From Corallococcus sp. NCRR (GTDB taxonomy: Bacteria > Myxococcota > Myxococcia > Myxococcales > Myxococcaceae), in assembly GCF_026965535.1 (NCBI RefSeq), contig NZ_CP114039.1, positions 9,407,461 to 9,471,460 of the forward strand: a stretch of DNA of 64,000 bases, written 5' to 3'. Under the pieces are notes generated by a model, which worked only from the letters and a program-made list of their open reading frames with translations, had not been told where the DNA came from and did not search any database. The position numbers and the translations under genes are program-made. How positions within the stretch are numbered: position 1 is the stretch's first letter; the number at the start of each line of letters is the position of its first letter. This document shows positions 26,758 to 36,800 of the stretch, piece by piece.

Positions 26758-27666
26758 CTAGACCGGGGCCCCGTAGATGCCGCCGACCTTCTCCGCGGGC
26801 TCGCCAGCGCCTTCCGCGTCGGGGGCCACCGGCGTGGGCGTCACCAGCCGGATGCCCTTGGTGGCCTTGAAGCTGTGCTCTTCATCCGGGAAGGTGCCGG
26901 CGCGCACTTCGGAGAAGTACGTGTTCGCGGCCTCGGTGATGTTCCCGTGCAGGTTGGCGAAGCGCTTCACGAACTTCGGCTTGAAGTCCGGGTTCATGCC
27001 CAACAGGTCGTAGCAGACCAGCACCTGGCCATCACAGTGCTTGCCCGCGCCGATGCCGATGGTCGGAATCTTCAGGCTCTGGGTGATGGTGCGCGCCAGC
27101 TCCAGCGGCACGCCCTCCAGCACCAGCGCGTAGGCGCCGGCGGCCTCCAGCGCGAGCGCGTCCTCCAGCATGCGGCGCGCGGCGTCCTCGTCACGGCCCT
27201 GCACCACGTAGCCGCCCATCTTGTGCACCGACTGCGGCGTCAGGCCCAGGTGCCCCATGACGGGGATGCTGGCGCGGACGATGGCGCGCACGGTTTCGGC
27301 GAACTCGGCGCCGCCCTCCAGCTTCACGCTGCCCACGTTGCCTTCGGACACGAGCCGCCCGGCGTTGCGCACCGCCTCCTGCGGCGACACCTGGTAGCTC
27401 ATGAACGGCAGGTCGCCCACCACGTGCGCCCGCTTCGCGCCGCGGGCCACCGCCGCCGAGTGGTAGACCATCTGCTCCATGGTGACGGGCAGCGTGGACT
27501 CCTGGCCCTGGACGACCATGCCCAGCGAGTCACCGACCAGGAGCACGTCCGCGCCGCTCTCGTCGAGGATGCGCGCGAACGTCGCGTCGTAGGCGGTGAC
27601 CATGCAGATCTTCTGACCGGACTGCTTCAGGCGCTTCAGCGTGTGGATGGTGACCTTGTCCTTCAC
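26758..27666 (-). CDS. panB: 3-methyl-2-oxobutanoate hydroxymethyltransferase
   Basis: PanB transfers a hydroxymethyl group from methylene-tetrahydrofolate to ketoisovalerate, the first step toward pantothenate. The 302-residue product has [54 protein letters not shown] and [19 protein letters not shown]. The C-terminal ~35 residues (after [11 protein letters not shown]) form a tail slightly longer than usual. The start is GTG ([14 protein letters not shown]) with a GGAGGT box immediately upstream. Confidence 0.97.
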   Translation of the reverse strand: MKDKVTIHTLKRLKQSGQKICMVTAYDATFARILDESGADVLLVGDSLGMVVQGQESTLPVTMEQMVYHSAAVARGAKRAHVVGDLPFMSYQVSPQEAVRNAGRLVSEGNVGSVKLEGGAEFAETVRAIVRASIPVMGHLGLTPQSVHKMGGYVVQGRDEDAARRMLEDALALEAAGAYALVLEGVPLELARTITQSLKIPTIGIGAGKHCDGQVLVCYDLLGMNPDFKPKFVKRFANLHGNITEAANTYFSEVRAGTFPDEEHSFKATKGIRLVTPTPVAPDAEGAGEPAEKVGGIYGAPV

Positions 27667-27836
27667 GGTTCACCTCCTGTGGGCAAGACGGGTGGGACAG
27701 CCTCGTGGAACGTCAGGCCCCTCGCCGTCCCCAGGGGGGATCGCCGGAGGCCGGGGTTCCACGGGGATGCACTCTAACGCCCTCGGGGCCGCGTGGGGGG
27801 TTAACCCACGCCAGGCGGCCAGGCGGGCGCAGGCTG

Positions 27837-28478
27837 TCAACCCCGCCGGGACCGGGGGGTGTAGTGCTGGACGCCGGACTTCACGCTCGCGATGACGTTC
27901 ATCAGGTCCTCACGGTCCGCCTCGTTGTGCACGAAGTCGATGTCCGACGTGTTCACCACCAGGAGCGGCGTGTCCTGGTAGTGCGCGAAGAAGTCGTTGT
28001 ACGCGTGCGTGAGCGACTCCAGGTAGCCCGCGTCGAACTTGCGCTCGAATTCACGGCCGCGCTTCTTGATGCGATGCAGCAGCACGTCCAGCTGGGCCTG
28101 GAGGTAGATGACCAGGTCGGGCTGCGGGACGCGGGGCCCCAGCGCCTCGAAGACGCGGTCGTAGAGGGCCAGCTCGTCCGAGGCCAGCGTGAGGTTGGCG
28201 AAGATGCGGTCCTTCGCGAACAGGTAGTCGCTCACGGTGACGGCGCGGAACAGGTCCTGCTGGAAGAGCTCCTGCTGCTGGCGGAAGCGCGAGAGCAGGA
28301 AGAACACCTGCGTCTGGAACGCGAACTTCTGCCGGTCCGCATAGAAGCTGGAGAGGAAGGGATTCTCCTCCACGACTTCGAGAATGCGGCGGCTGCCCAG
28401 TCGCTCCGTGAGGAGGTTGGTGAGGCTCGTCTTGCCCACGCCGATGGGGCCTTCGACGACGATGTAGCGGTGGTCCAT
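27837..28478 (-). CDS. Deoxynucleoside kinase family protein
   Basis: The 213-residue enzyme has the P-loop EGPIGVGKTSL, VEENPFLSSFYADRQKFAFQTQVFFLLSR, the DRIFANL segment with the ERS/DRS-type motif, and the lid-like RIKKRGREFER. These match the dCK/dGK family, which phosphorylates deoxynucleosides for dNTP salvage. Substrate preference cannot be read; bacterial members often act on deoxyadenosine or deoxyguanosine. I chose ATG at 28478 (MDHRYIVVEGPIG), where family similarity starts. The gene is 170 bp upstream of panB and may belong to the same transcript. Confidence 0.9.
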   Translation of the reverse strand: MDHRYIVVEGPIGVGKTSLTNLLTERLGSRRILEVVEENPFLSSFYADRQKFAFQTQVFFLLSRFRQQQELFQQDLFRAVTVSDYLFAKDRIFANLTLASDELALYDRVFEALGPRVPQPDLVIYLQAQLDVLLHRIKKRGREFERKFDAGYLESLTHAYNDFFAHYQDTPLLVVNTSDIDFVHNEADREDLMNVIASVKSGVQHYTPRSRRG

Positions 28479-28659
28479 CGGCCCGAGGCCTCCGCCCCCG
28501 GAATGCCACGCATGAGACACATGCGCGCGCGGGGGGCGGATAACACAACCATGCCCCCGTGCATCCCGCAATTTTCGCCGGGCCATCCCACCCTTGCGCC
28601 CTCCGAGGTCATCCCCTACGGTGCCCGCGAACACGGACTGCGGGAGCGACGGGCCACAG

Positions 28660-28947
28660 ATGCGCGGCAGGCAGCGGGTGAAGACGGTGGTGGATCGGGT
28701 GGAAACGACGCAAGCGGCGCCCGCCGCACGTCCCGCCACGGCCCCTCCCGCACCTCCGGTGGAGGTGGATCCACTCTACGGTGTGGCCCTGCTGAAGACG
28801 GCCTTCGAGCTGAAGCGCCGGCCGGAGGGCTCCGTGGATGAGGTCCTCAGCGGCGTGCTCGCGCGCCTGCGCATCGACGAGGACGAGTTCCGCGCGTTCC
28901 TCGCCCAGCAGGGTGGGCTCCTGGCCGCGCTGGGCCAGAAGCGCTGA
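28660..28947 (+). CDS. Small hypothetical protein
   Basis: I do not recognise this product. From the ATG at 28660 it has 95 residues: a basic start (MRGRQRVKTVV), an Ala/Pro-rich linker, and a predicted helical C-terminal domain (LYGVALLKTAFELKRRPEGSVDEVLSGVLARLRIDEDEFRAFLAQQGGLL, read in parts). No signal peptide or membrane helix is seen. The start is uncertain; GTG at 28678 is an alternative. It is divergent from the deoxynucleoside kinase and convergent with rsmA. Confidence 0.5.
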   Translation: MRGRQRVKTVVDRVETTQAAPAARPATAPPAPPVEVDPLYGVALLKTAFELKRRPEGSVDEVLSGVLARLRIDEDEFRAFLAQQGGLLAALGQKR

Positions 28948-28965
28948 ACGTCCCCTACTCTTCTC

Positions 28966-29832
28966 CTACTCCTCTGGCGGAGCATCCGGAGGCGGCGGCG
29001 CCATGGCCGTCACGGGGCCCAAGGCGCGCTCGATGGCGGCGAACTCCTCCGGGGAGAGCGTCTCCGCGCGGCGGCCCGGGTCGATGCCCGCCGTCTGGAG
29101 CGCGGCGAGCAGCACGTCCGGCGGAGCCAGGCCCTTGTCGGACTTGAGCGAGTTGATCAGCGTCTTGCGGCGCTGCGCGAAGCCGGCCTTCACCAGCCGC
29201 GTGAAGCGGGCCTCGTCCACCAGCGGCGCGCGGGGCTTCTTGAGCCGGACGAGGCGCAGCACGGCGGAGTCCACCTTCGGGGGCGGATGGAAGCGCCAGG
29301 CCTCCAGCGTGAGCACGTTCTCCACGTCGAAGTGCAGGCCGAGCAGCACCGTGAGCAGGCCGTAGTCGCGGTTGCCGGGCTCCGCGGCCAGCCGCACCAC
29401 GACCTCCTTCTGGAGCGTGAAGACGGCGCGTGAGATGTGGGCGCGCTGCGCGAGCACCTGGAAGAGGATGGGGCTGGTGAGGTGGTACGGCAGGTTGCCC
29501 ACGAGCGCGATCTCGTCCGCGCCGGCCACCTGGGCGAAGTCCACCGTGGCGGCGTTGCCGGGCACCACGCGCACGCCGGGGATGGCCTCCTTCTCCAGCA
29601 CGGCCACCATGTCGCGGTCGCGCTCCACGGCGGTGACGCGCGCGCCGGTGGCGGCGAGGAAGCGCGTGAGGTGGCCCAGGCCCGGGCCCAGCTCCACCAC
29701 GGCTTCGCCCTCGCGCGGCGCGAGCGCGTCCGCAATCTCCTGGAGCGCGTCCGCGTCCCCGAGGAAGTTCTGTCCCCAGCTGTGCTTGGCCCGCAGGCCG
29801 TGGCGCTTGAGGATGTCGCGCGGAGAATCCAC
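28966..29832 (-). CDS. rsmA: 16S rRNA (adenine(1518)-N6/adenine(1519)-N6)-dimethyltransferase
   Basis: RsmA (KsgA) dimethylates two adenines in the 3'-terminal hairpin of 16S rRNA as a late 30S checkpoint. The 288-residue product has HSWGQNFLGD, the SAM-binding ELGPGLGHLTRFL, the catalytic NLPYHLTSPI, and the C-terminal FAQRRKTLINSL helix region. I chose the GTG at 29832 (MDSPRDILKRHGLRAKHSWG); the open frame upstream is unconserved. It follows tsaD by 10 bp. The C-terminus carries a short Pro-rich tail. Confidence 0.95.
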   Translation of the reverse strand: MDSPRDILKRHGLRAKHSWGQNFLGDADALQEIADALAPREGEAVVELGPGLGHLTRFLAATGARVTAVERDRDMVAVLEKEAIPGVRVVPGNAATVDFAQVAGADEIALVGNLPYHLTSPILFQVLAQRAHISRAVFTLQKEVVVRLAAEPGNRDYGLLTVLLGLHFDVENVLTLEAWRFHPPPKVDSAVLRLVRLKKPRAPLVDEARFTRLVKAGFAQRRKTLINSLKSDKGLAPPDVLLAALQTAGIDPGRRAETLSPEEFAAIERALGPVTAMAPPPPDAPPEE

Positions 29833-29842
29833 TGTCAGGCCC

Positions 29843-30841
29843 CTACTCCATGCGCCAGGCGGGGTCGGCCGCGAGGCGGAAATCACCGCGCAAGCCGCGG
29901 CGCCACGCTTCATACCCCGCGACGGCGATCATCGCGCCATTGTCCGTGCACAGCCGCACCGGCGGCAGGAACATGCGCAGGCCCCGCTCCTCCGCGCGCT
30001 GCTTGCACAGCGCCCTGAGCCGCGAGTTCGCCGCCACGCCGCCGCACAGCACCAACTGCTGGTGCCCGAGCTTCTTCGCCGCGGCGACGAGCTTCTTCGA
30101 CAGCACGTCCGCCACCGCCTCCTGGAACGACGCGCACAGGTCGTGGAGGGCCTGGCCTTCCGGCACGCCGTGCTTCTGGACGTGGTGCAGCACCGACGTC
30201 TTCAGCCCGGAGAAGGACACGTCCAGGTTGTCGCCGGGCAGCGCGCGCGGGAAGCGGATGGCCTCCGGGTCGCCCTTCTGCGCCAGCTCATCGATGGGCT
30301 GCCCGCCCGGGTACGGCAGGCCGAGGATGCGCGCCGTCTTGTCGTAGGCCTCGCCCGCGGCGTCGTCGCGCGTGCGGCCGACGAGGCGGTAGTTCCCGTA
30401 GTCGCGGACCTCGTAGAGGCTGGTGTGCCCGCCAGAGACGACGAGCCCCAGGAAGGGCGGCGCGGGCGCGTCCTCCAGCAGGCGGATGGCGAGCAGGTGC
30501 CCTTCCAGGTGGTTGGCGCCCACGAAGGGCTTGCCGGTGGCGAGGCTCAAGCCCTTGGCCACCTGGAGCCCCACGAGCAGCGCGCCGATGAGGCCGGGGC
30601 CGGACGTGACGGCGATGAGGTCGATGTCGTCCAGCGTCTTGTCCGCGCGGGTGAGGGCCTCGTGGACGACGGGCATCACCTGGACGATGTGGTTGCGGCT
30701 CGCCAGCTCCGGCACGACGCCGCCCCAGCGGCGGTGGATGTCCACCTGCGTGGAGACGACGTCCGACAGGGCGCGCCGCCCGTCCTCCACGACGGCGGCG
30801 GCGGTTTCATCGCACGAGGTTTCAAGTCCCAGGACGAGCAC
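29843..30841 (-). CDS. tsaD: tRNA N6-adenosine threonylcarbamoyltransferase
   Basis: TsaD transfers threonylcarbamoyl to A37 of ANN-decoding tRNAs, working with TsaB and TsaE. The 332-residue product has MLVLGLETSCDETAAAVV, ELASRNH, GPGLIGALLVG, the metal-site HLEGHLLA, VSGGHTSL and CGGVAANSRLR, all typical of the ASKHA-fold family. The start codon is GTG. It lies just upstream of rsmA, forming a small tRNA/rRNA modification pair. Confidence 0.97.
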   Translation of the reverse strand: MLVLGLETSCDETAAAVVEDGRRALSDVVSTQVDIHRRWGGVVPELASRNHIVQVMPVVHEALTRADKTLDDIDLIAVTSGPGLIGALLVGLQVAKGLSLATGKPFVGANHLEGHLLAIRLLEDAPAPPFLGLVVSGGHTSLYEVRDYGNYRLVGRTRDDAAGEAYDKTARILGLPYPGGQPIDELAQKGDPEAIRFPRALPGDNLDVSFSGLKTSVLHHVQKHGVPEGQALHDLCASFQEAVADVLSKKLVAAAKKLGHQQLVLCGGVAANSRLRALCKQRAEERGLRMFLPPVRLCTDNGAMIAVAGYEAWRRGLRGDFRLAADPAWRME

Positions 30842-30893
30842 GACGACTCCAACGACAAGGGCGGGCAGGAGGCGGGCAGGCCGCCGCCCCTGC

Positions 30894-33668
30894 TCATTTC
30901 ATCCCATTGAGCAGGGCACGCACCTCGTTCGCCGAGCTCCCCGTCGGTTCGAGGAACAGATACTTCTTATAGGCGTCGGCTGCTCGGGTTTCATCGCCGG
31001 AGAACTGCAGCGAGCTGCCCAGCCAGAACCAGGCCTTCGCGTTCTTGGGCTCCGCCTTGACGACGTCCTGCAGCAGCCTGGCCGCTTCGCGGTAGCCGGA
31101 CTCATTGGTGCTGCTGTTCGCCAACGCCATGGCCAGGCCCGACTTCGCCTCGATGGAGTCGTTGTCCAGCGCGAGCGCCTTGCGGTACGCGCCGATCGCC
31201 GACTTGAAGCCCTTGCGCGCCATGGCCGCGCGGCCGTCCTTGATGAAGTCCGCGTAGGTGGCCTTGGGCGCGGGAGCCTCCGGGGGCGCCGTGGGCGGCG
31301 GTGTGACGGCGACCGCGACCCCCGCGTCCGCGACGGCGGCGGGCTCGGGCGTGGCCGTCTTCACCGGCGTGCCCGCGTCCTCCGGGGCGGCGGCGGTCTT
31401 CGCCGGGGGCGCGCCCGCGTCGGTCTGCGCGTCCACGGTCTTCGTGGGCGGCGGCGTGACGGCCGGCGGAGGCGTCGTCTCCGGCGGCTTGGGCGCGTCC
31501 TCGGGCTTCGCGGGCTGCGTCACCTTGGGCGCGTCGGGCTTGGGCGTCTCGGCGCTGCCCGAGCCCTTGGAGATGACCACCGCGGCCACCGCCGCGACCA
31601 GGAGCAGGCCACCCGCGACGTAGAGGCCCGTGCGCTTGGGCTTCATCGCGGCGATCAGCGCCGCGTCGTCCTCGTCGTGCGAGGGCTTGGAGGCGGCGGG
31701 CTTCGCGCTGCTCGTGGGCGCGGGAATGACCGGGGCCGGCGCGACCGGTGCGGCCGCGACAGGAGCAGCGGAGGGCTGCACGGGCGTGGCGGGCTCGGGC
31801 TCCGTGAAGTACGCCTCGGAGGCGGGCACGTCCTGCGCGGTGGTGTCCACCGGCTCCATGGCGGCCGGCTGCGCATCGAAGGGCGTCGACTCGGGGAACT
31901 CGACGTTGAGCGCCACCGGGGCCACCTGCGGCGGCACGATGCCGTGGCCCGGATACGGCGGCAGCGCGAGCTGCGGCGCCGCGGGCTCCTCCACCGGCAC
32001 CTCGTCGTGGAAGGGCTCCGTGCCGCTGACCAGCGTCACCTCGGACGACGGCGGGGCCGGCGTGGGCGGCGGCACCGGTGCCAGCGGGCTGGGCGCGATG
32101 GCCGCGCCCCCGAAGATGGGCGGACGCGAGGGCAGCGGATCCACGGCCGCCTGCGCGGGCTGCGCGGTGAACGGGTTGGGAGCGGCCGGTGCGCGGGCCG
32201 CGGACGACCAGGGCGAACCCGGACCCCAGGTGCTGGAGGCGCTCAGGCCCTCCGTGTCCACCCGGCTCCAATCGAGCAGCAGGCTGCGCCGCGCATGATC
32301 CACCGCGCGGTGCGCCGGAGGCGGCTCCACGAGGAACGCCGAGCCTTCCTGAGACAGCGGCGGCACCGCGGGCTCCGCGCCATCCTGGCCGAACGGGGGC
32401 GGAGCGCCGTCGCCGGGACGCACGCGCGGCGGGAAGATGACCACCTGTGCGGGCTGCGGAGAGACCGGCGCGGGCGCCCTCTCCGCCACGGGCGTGACCT
32501 CCTCCATGGGCTCGGGCTGCGTGGGCGCGGACTCCGGCTCCGGCTCCGGCTCCGGCTCGGAGACCGGAGCTTCCGCCACGGGCGCCGCCTCCACCGGGGG
32601 CGGCTCCACGGGGGCCGGCGCGTCGTGGGGCTGGGGCGCGGGCGCGACGTCCACGGGGATGGGCGGCGCGGCGTTCAGCCACTGCTCGATGCCCGGCTTG
32701 CTGCTCTGCACGGGCTCCAGCGGCGCGTTGCCCAGCTCGCGGATGAGGCCCTCGAAGTACAGCTTGCTGATGATGCCCAGCGCGGCCAGGTCCTCGAAGT
32801 CCGAGTCCTCCACCACGCGCGACAGCGCGCGCTTGCCGTCGAACAGGCGCAGCAGGCCGTTCACCTCGTCGGGGATCTCCGACAGGCGGTCCGCCAGCTG
32901 GTGGTAGTCGATCTCGAAGACCGTCTCCAGTGGCGGGAGCTGCTCGAGCATCCGGCCCCACTCGTCCAGCCGGCGCATGCCCTCCATGAGGAGGCCCTGC
33001 GTGGAGACCTCGATGCGCTCGGTGCGGTCCAACGTGGTGAACTGCACGTCGAACTGGCCTTCGAACGTGTTGAGCAGGCGGTAGAAGGCGTTCTCGCCCT
33101 TGAGCCGGCCCAGCTCCGCGTCGATGACGCGGCCTTCCTTGAAGTACACGACGCCGGTGCGCTCGCCCTGGATGGAGATGACGCCCGTCTTGCGGCCGAT
33201 TTCAAACGTCTGGACCAGGTCCACGACGCCCATGTCGGCGAGGCTTCCCGCGAAGCCGCCCTTGGTCGTCTCGCGCTTCTCGATGCGTTCCTTCTCGGCC
33301 TTCTGAAGGATCATCTTCACGCGGGTGACGATCTCTTTGATGTAGATGGGCTTCGTCAGGTAGTCGTCGCCCCCGAGCTCCAGGCCGCGCACCTTGAACT
33401 CGACCGACTTCTGGTTCGTCAGGAAGACGAAGGGGATGAACTTGAAGCGCTCGTCGGACTTGAGCGTCTTGCAGAGCTCGAAGCCGTCCATCTCCGGCAT
33501 CTTGGTGTCCGCGAGCACGAGGTCCGGCGGGCTGATCTGGACCTTCTCCAGCGCATCCTTGCCGTGGATCGCAGTCGTGACGGAGAAGCCGGCCTTCTTC
33601 AGGCTGACCTCCATCACGCGCAGACTCTTCGCGTCACCATCGACGAGGAGCAGGTGCTGCTTGGCCAC
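30894..33668 (-). CDS. Response regulator with DUF4388 (PATAN) domain, membrane helix and C-terminal TPRs
   Basis: The 924-residue protein starts with a receiver domain (1-125): acidic pocket VDGD, phospho-acceptor Asp in [13 protein letters not shown], conserved Thr in VFLTNQ and Lys in LTKP. A DUF4388/PATAN domain follows (about 140-270: [36 protein letters not shown]). Next are a helical region, 350 residues of Pro/Ala/Glu-rich linker, one membrane helix at about 679-700, and after a second linker a TPR region (about 800-924: [28 protein letters not shown]). The receiver would be cytoplasmic and the TPRs on the other side of the membrane. The start is GTG. Its neighbour upstream also has a DUF4388 domain and TPRs. 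Confidence 0.9.
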   Translation of the reverse strand: MAKQHLLLVDGDAKSLRVMEVSLKKAGFSVTTAIHGKDALEKVQISPPDLVLADTKMPEMDGFELCKTLKSDERFKFIPFVFLTNQKSVEFKVRGLELGGDDYLTKPIYIKEIVTRVKMILQKAEKERIEKRETTKGGFAGSLADMGVVDLVQTFEIGRKTGVISIQGERTGVVYFKEGRVIDAELGRLKGENAFYRLLNTFEGQFDVQFTTLDRTERIEVSTQGLLMEGMRRLDEWGRMLEQLPPLETVFEIDYHQLADRLSEIPDEVNGLLRLFDGKRALSRVVEDSDFEDLAALGIISKLYFEGLIRELGNAPLEPVQSSKPGIEQWLNAAPPIPVDVAPAPQPHDAPAPVEPPPVEAAPVAEAPVSEPEPEPEPESAPTQPEPMEEVTPVAERAPAPVSPQPAQVVIFPPRVRPGDGAPPPFGQDGAEPAVPPLSQEGSAFLVEPPPAHRAVDHARRSLLLDWSRVDTEGLSASSTWGPGSPWSSAARAPAAPNPFTAQPAQAAVDPLPSRPPIFGGAAIAPSPLAPVPPPTPAPPSSEVTLVSGTEPFHDEVPVEEPAAPQLALPPYPGHGIVPPQVAPVALNVEFPESTPFDAQPAAMEPVDTTAQDVPASEAYFTEPEPATPVQPSAAPVAAAPVAPAPVIPAPTSSAKPAASKPSHDEDDAALIAAMKPKRTGLYVAGGLLLVAAVAAVVISKGSGSAETPKPDAPKVTQPAKPEDAPKPPETTPPPAVTPPPTKTVDAQTDAGAPPAKTAAAPEDAGTPVKTATPEPAAVADAGVAVAVTPPPTAPPEAPAPKATYADFIKDGRAAMARKGFKSAIGAYRKALALDNDSIEAKSGLAMALANSSTNESGYREAARLLQDVVKAEPKNAKAWFWLGSSLQFSGDETRAADAYKKYLFLEPTGSSANEVRALLNGMK

Positions 33669-33811
33669 GTGGCATGCCTTTCAAAACGGGCGGGACGGCG
33701 GATCCAACGGACGCGCCCCGTGGGGGCAAGCATCGGGTCCGGCTTTCAAGTGTGTCAATGGGCGGGACTGTCCGGAAAACGGGCCGGCTCCCTCCCCGGG
33801 GGACAGGCGAG

Positions 33812-36800
33812 TCAGCGGAAGAGACCCTTCTTGGGTGGGTTCTTCTTACGCATGTCGATGAGCCGCAGCTCCTGGTTCGCCTCCAGGTGCTTGGGGTTCG
33901 CACGGACGGCTTCCCGGAAGTGCTTCTCCGCGCGGTCCATGTCCCCCTCCACGCGGGCGATGACGCCCAGCTGGTAGTGGGCGCGATCACAGTTCGGGTC
34001 GGTGCGCACCGCATCCGCCATCCACTGTTTCGCGCGGGGCATGTCGGCCTTGCGGTTGGGGTCCATGTAGACGGACCAGGCGCGCGCCGCGAGGTACAGG
34101 GGCTTGGGGTCCAGGCCGTACGCGCGCTCGTAGTGCTCGCTGGCGGCGACGAAGTCGCGCTTGCGGAAGAAGACCTCGCCCATGCGGAACAGGTCGTCCG
34201 CGTTGGTGTCCGCGCGGGCCGCGGCGGGCCCGCCGGGACGGGCGCCGGGCGCCGGAGGCTTGGGAGCGGCCTGAGCGCCCTGCTGGGCCAGCTGGTAGTT
34301 CTTGCGCCGGGTGTCGTCGTGGAGGACCTCGTAGGCCTCGCGGATGGACTCGAAGACGGCGGTGATCTTCGGCGCCAGGTGGGGCAGCGACGGGGGCAGC
34401 CGGTCCGGGTGGAACACCTTGGCGAGGCTCAGGAAGGCGGCCTTCACCTGGTCGCGGGAGGCGTCCTGCGGAACCCCAAGTGTGACGAAGTGGTCCTTCT
34501 TCGTCTGGATGTCGGCGTAGCGCTGCTCAATCTGCTGCGCGAGCCGGCCCTCGTCGGGCTTGGGGGGCTCCGGCGGCGCGGCGACGGCGGCGGACGGCGG
34601 TACGGCGCCTTCGGGCATGGCCGGGGTGCTCGCGGCGGCGGGGGGAACGGGGCGGGCGCCGAGCGTGCCCATGTTCTCCATGGCGCGGCGCAGGAGGCGC
34701 TGGCGCCGGAGCTTGGAGGCTTCGTCGGGGTTGGAGGGGTCTTCGGCCGCCACGTCGTCCTCGTCAAAATCCCAGTCGTCCAGGTCTCCGGACAACTCGT
34801 CCCCAGTCTGGCCAGAAGCCCCCGCGTTGTCACCGGGGAACGCGGTGGAGCGGGGAGAAGGCAGCGGCTCGAACGTCGCTTCGACGATGGCCTCGACGAG
34901 GAATTCGTTGGCGTCGCCCGCCGAGCGGACATCCGAGCGGATGAGGGCTTCCAGGTGGGCGTCCACCTGCTGGAGGGCGGCCTCGAAGGAGGCGGTGAGG
35001 TTCTGGGCGGGGTCGTTGGACTCGTCGAAGGAGACGATGCGCCACAGGTCGTCCTCGCTGGCGCGGGCGGGACGCACGGGCGGTGTGGAGGACGCGGGGA
35101 ACTTGGGGGGCTGGACGGCCCAGAGGTCCGGCTGCGGGGGGGCCTCGGCGGGGACGACGGGGGCGGCCGGAGCGGGGGCGCGGGTGTCCGGGAGGGGGGC
35201 GCCGGCGGGGACGATGTCGCCCCAGCTCTCCGGCTCCACCTCCAGCAGGGGGAGGTCGGGTTCCGGCGGGGGGGCGACGGGGAAGCGCGAGGACTCCTCG
35301 GTGAGCCAGGGGTCCAGGGGCACGGAGGCGGAGCGGCGCAGGGCCTCGGCCATGTCCTGGAGCAGGGCGGCCTGGGCGCGCTTGCGGGCCTCGGTGAGGG
35401 CGGTGGTGTTGTCGCTGGCGGGGAGCTCCAGGGCGTCGCGGGGGGACGCGGGGATGGAGTCCGCCCAGGAGTTCGACGGGGCGGAGGGTTCAGGCTCCGC
35501 GGTGAGGATGATGTCCTCGGGACTGAGCGTGAGCGGTTCGGGCTCTGCGGACGCGGCGGCGATGGGGACGAGGACCGGAGGCGGCGTGGCAGGCGCGGCC
35601 GGACGGGAGCGCCGGGGGAGTGAGGGCGGATGGGCGGGCTTGCCCTGTTCGGACAGGCGCTGGGCTTCAGCGGCGCGGGCTTCTTCGGCGAGGCGGGCCT
35701 CTTCCGCGGCGCGGGCCTGTTCCGCGAGGCGGGCGGCCTCGGCGGCACGGGCCTCTTCGGCGAGGCGGTGGAGTTCGGCCTGACGGTCCTCCTCCTCCTC
35801 GGCGCGAAGGCGGGCCTCCTCCGCGAGGCGCAGTGCTTCGGCTTCGGCGCGAACGCGAGCCTCTTCGACCAGGCGGGCTTCTTCCGCGAGGCGTGCGGCT
35901 TCGGCAAGGCGGGCCTCTTCCGCGAGGCGAGCCTCTTCGGCCAGACGCGCCTCTTCGGCCAGACGCGCCTCTTCTTCCGCGCGCAGGCGAGCCTCTTCGG
36001 CCAGCCGAGCTTCCTCTGCGAGTCGGGCTTCCTCGATCGCGCGAAGCCGGGCTTCCTCCGCGAGGCGGGACTCCTCTTCCGCACGCAGCCGGGCCTCTTC
36101 CGCGAGGCGCGCCTCTTCGGCCAGCCGGGCCTCTTCTTCAGCATGAAGCCGGGTTTCCTCCGCGAGCCGAGCCTCCTCTTCCGCACGAAGGCGAGCCTCT
36201 TCGGCCAGTCGAGCCTCTTCCGCGAGGCGGGCCTCCTCGGCCAACCGTGCCTCTTCGGCGAGTCGTGCCGCCTCCTCCTCACGCAGACGGGCTTCTTCCG
36301 CGAGGCGAGCTTCCTCAGCCTGTCGAGCCTCTTCGGCGAGGCGCGCCTCTTCGGCGAGACGCGCTTCTTCCGCGAGGCGTGCCTCTTCCTCTGCGCGAAG
36401 TCGGGCCTCTTCGGCCAGTCGAGCCTCTTCGGCGAGACGCGCTTCTTCCGCCGCGCGAAGACGGGCTTCTTCCGCGAGGCGGGCCTCTTCCTCCGCACGC
36501 AGGCGCGCCGCTTCAGCCAGCCGCGCTTCCTCAGCGAGTCGAGCCTCCTCGATCGCGCGAAGCCGCGCCTCCTCCGCGAGACGGGCCTCCTCCTTTGCGC
36601 GAAGGCGAGCTTCCTCCGCCAGCCGGGCCTCTTCCGCGAGACGAGCCTCTTCCGCGACGCGCGCTTCCTCTTCGGCGCGAAGGCGGGCTTCTTCGGCAAG
36701 GCGCTCGGCTTCAAGGCGCGCCAGTTCAGCGAGCCGGGCCTCTTCCGCGAGGCGAGCCTCTTCCGCGACGCGCGCTTCCTCTTCGGCGCGAAGGCGGGCC

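Noticed and set aside
27667..27836. Small inverted repeat (CGTGGG/CCCACG) upstream of panB as a riboswitch
   Set aside because: The stem is only 6 bp and no known riboswitch core could be recognised.
30423..33977. 1,184-codon open frame antisense to tsaD and the response-regulator gene
   Set aside because: It has no domain, an Arg/Gly/His-rich composition, and spans two clear genes on the other strand.
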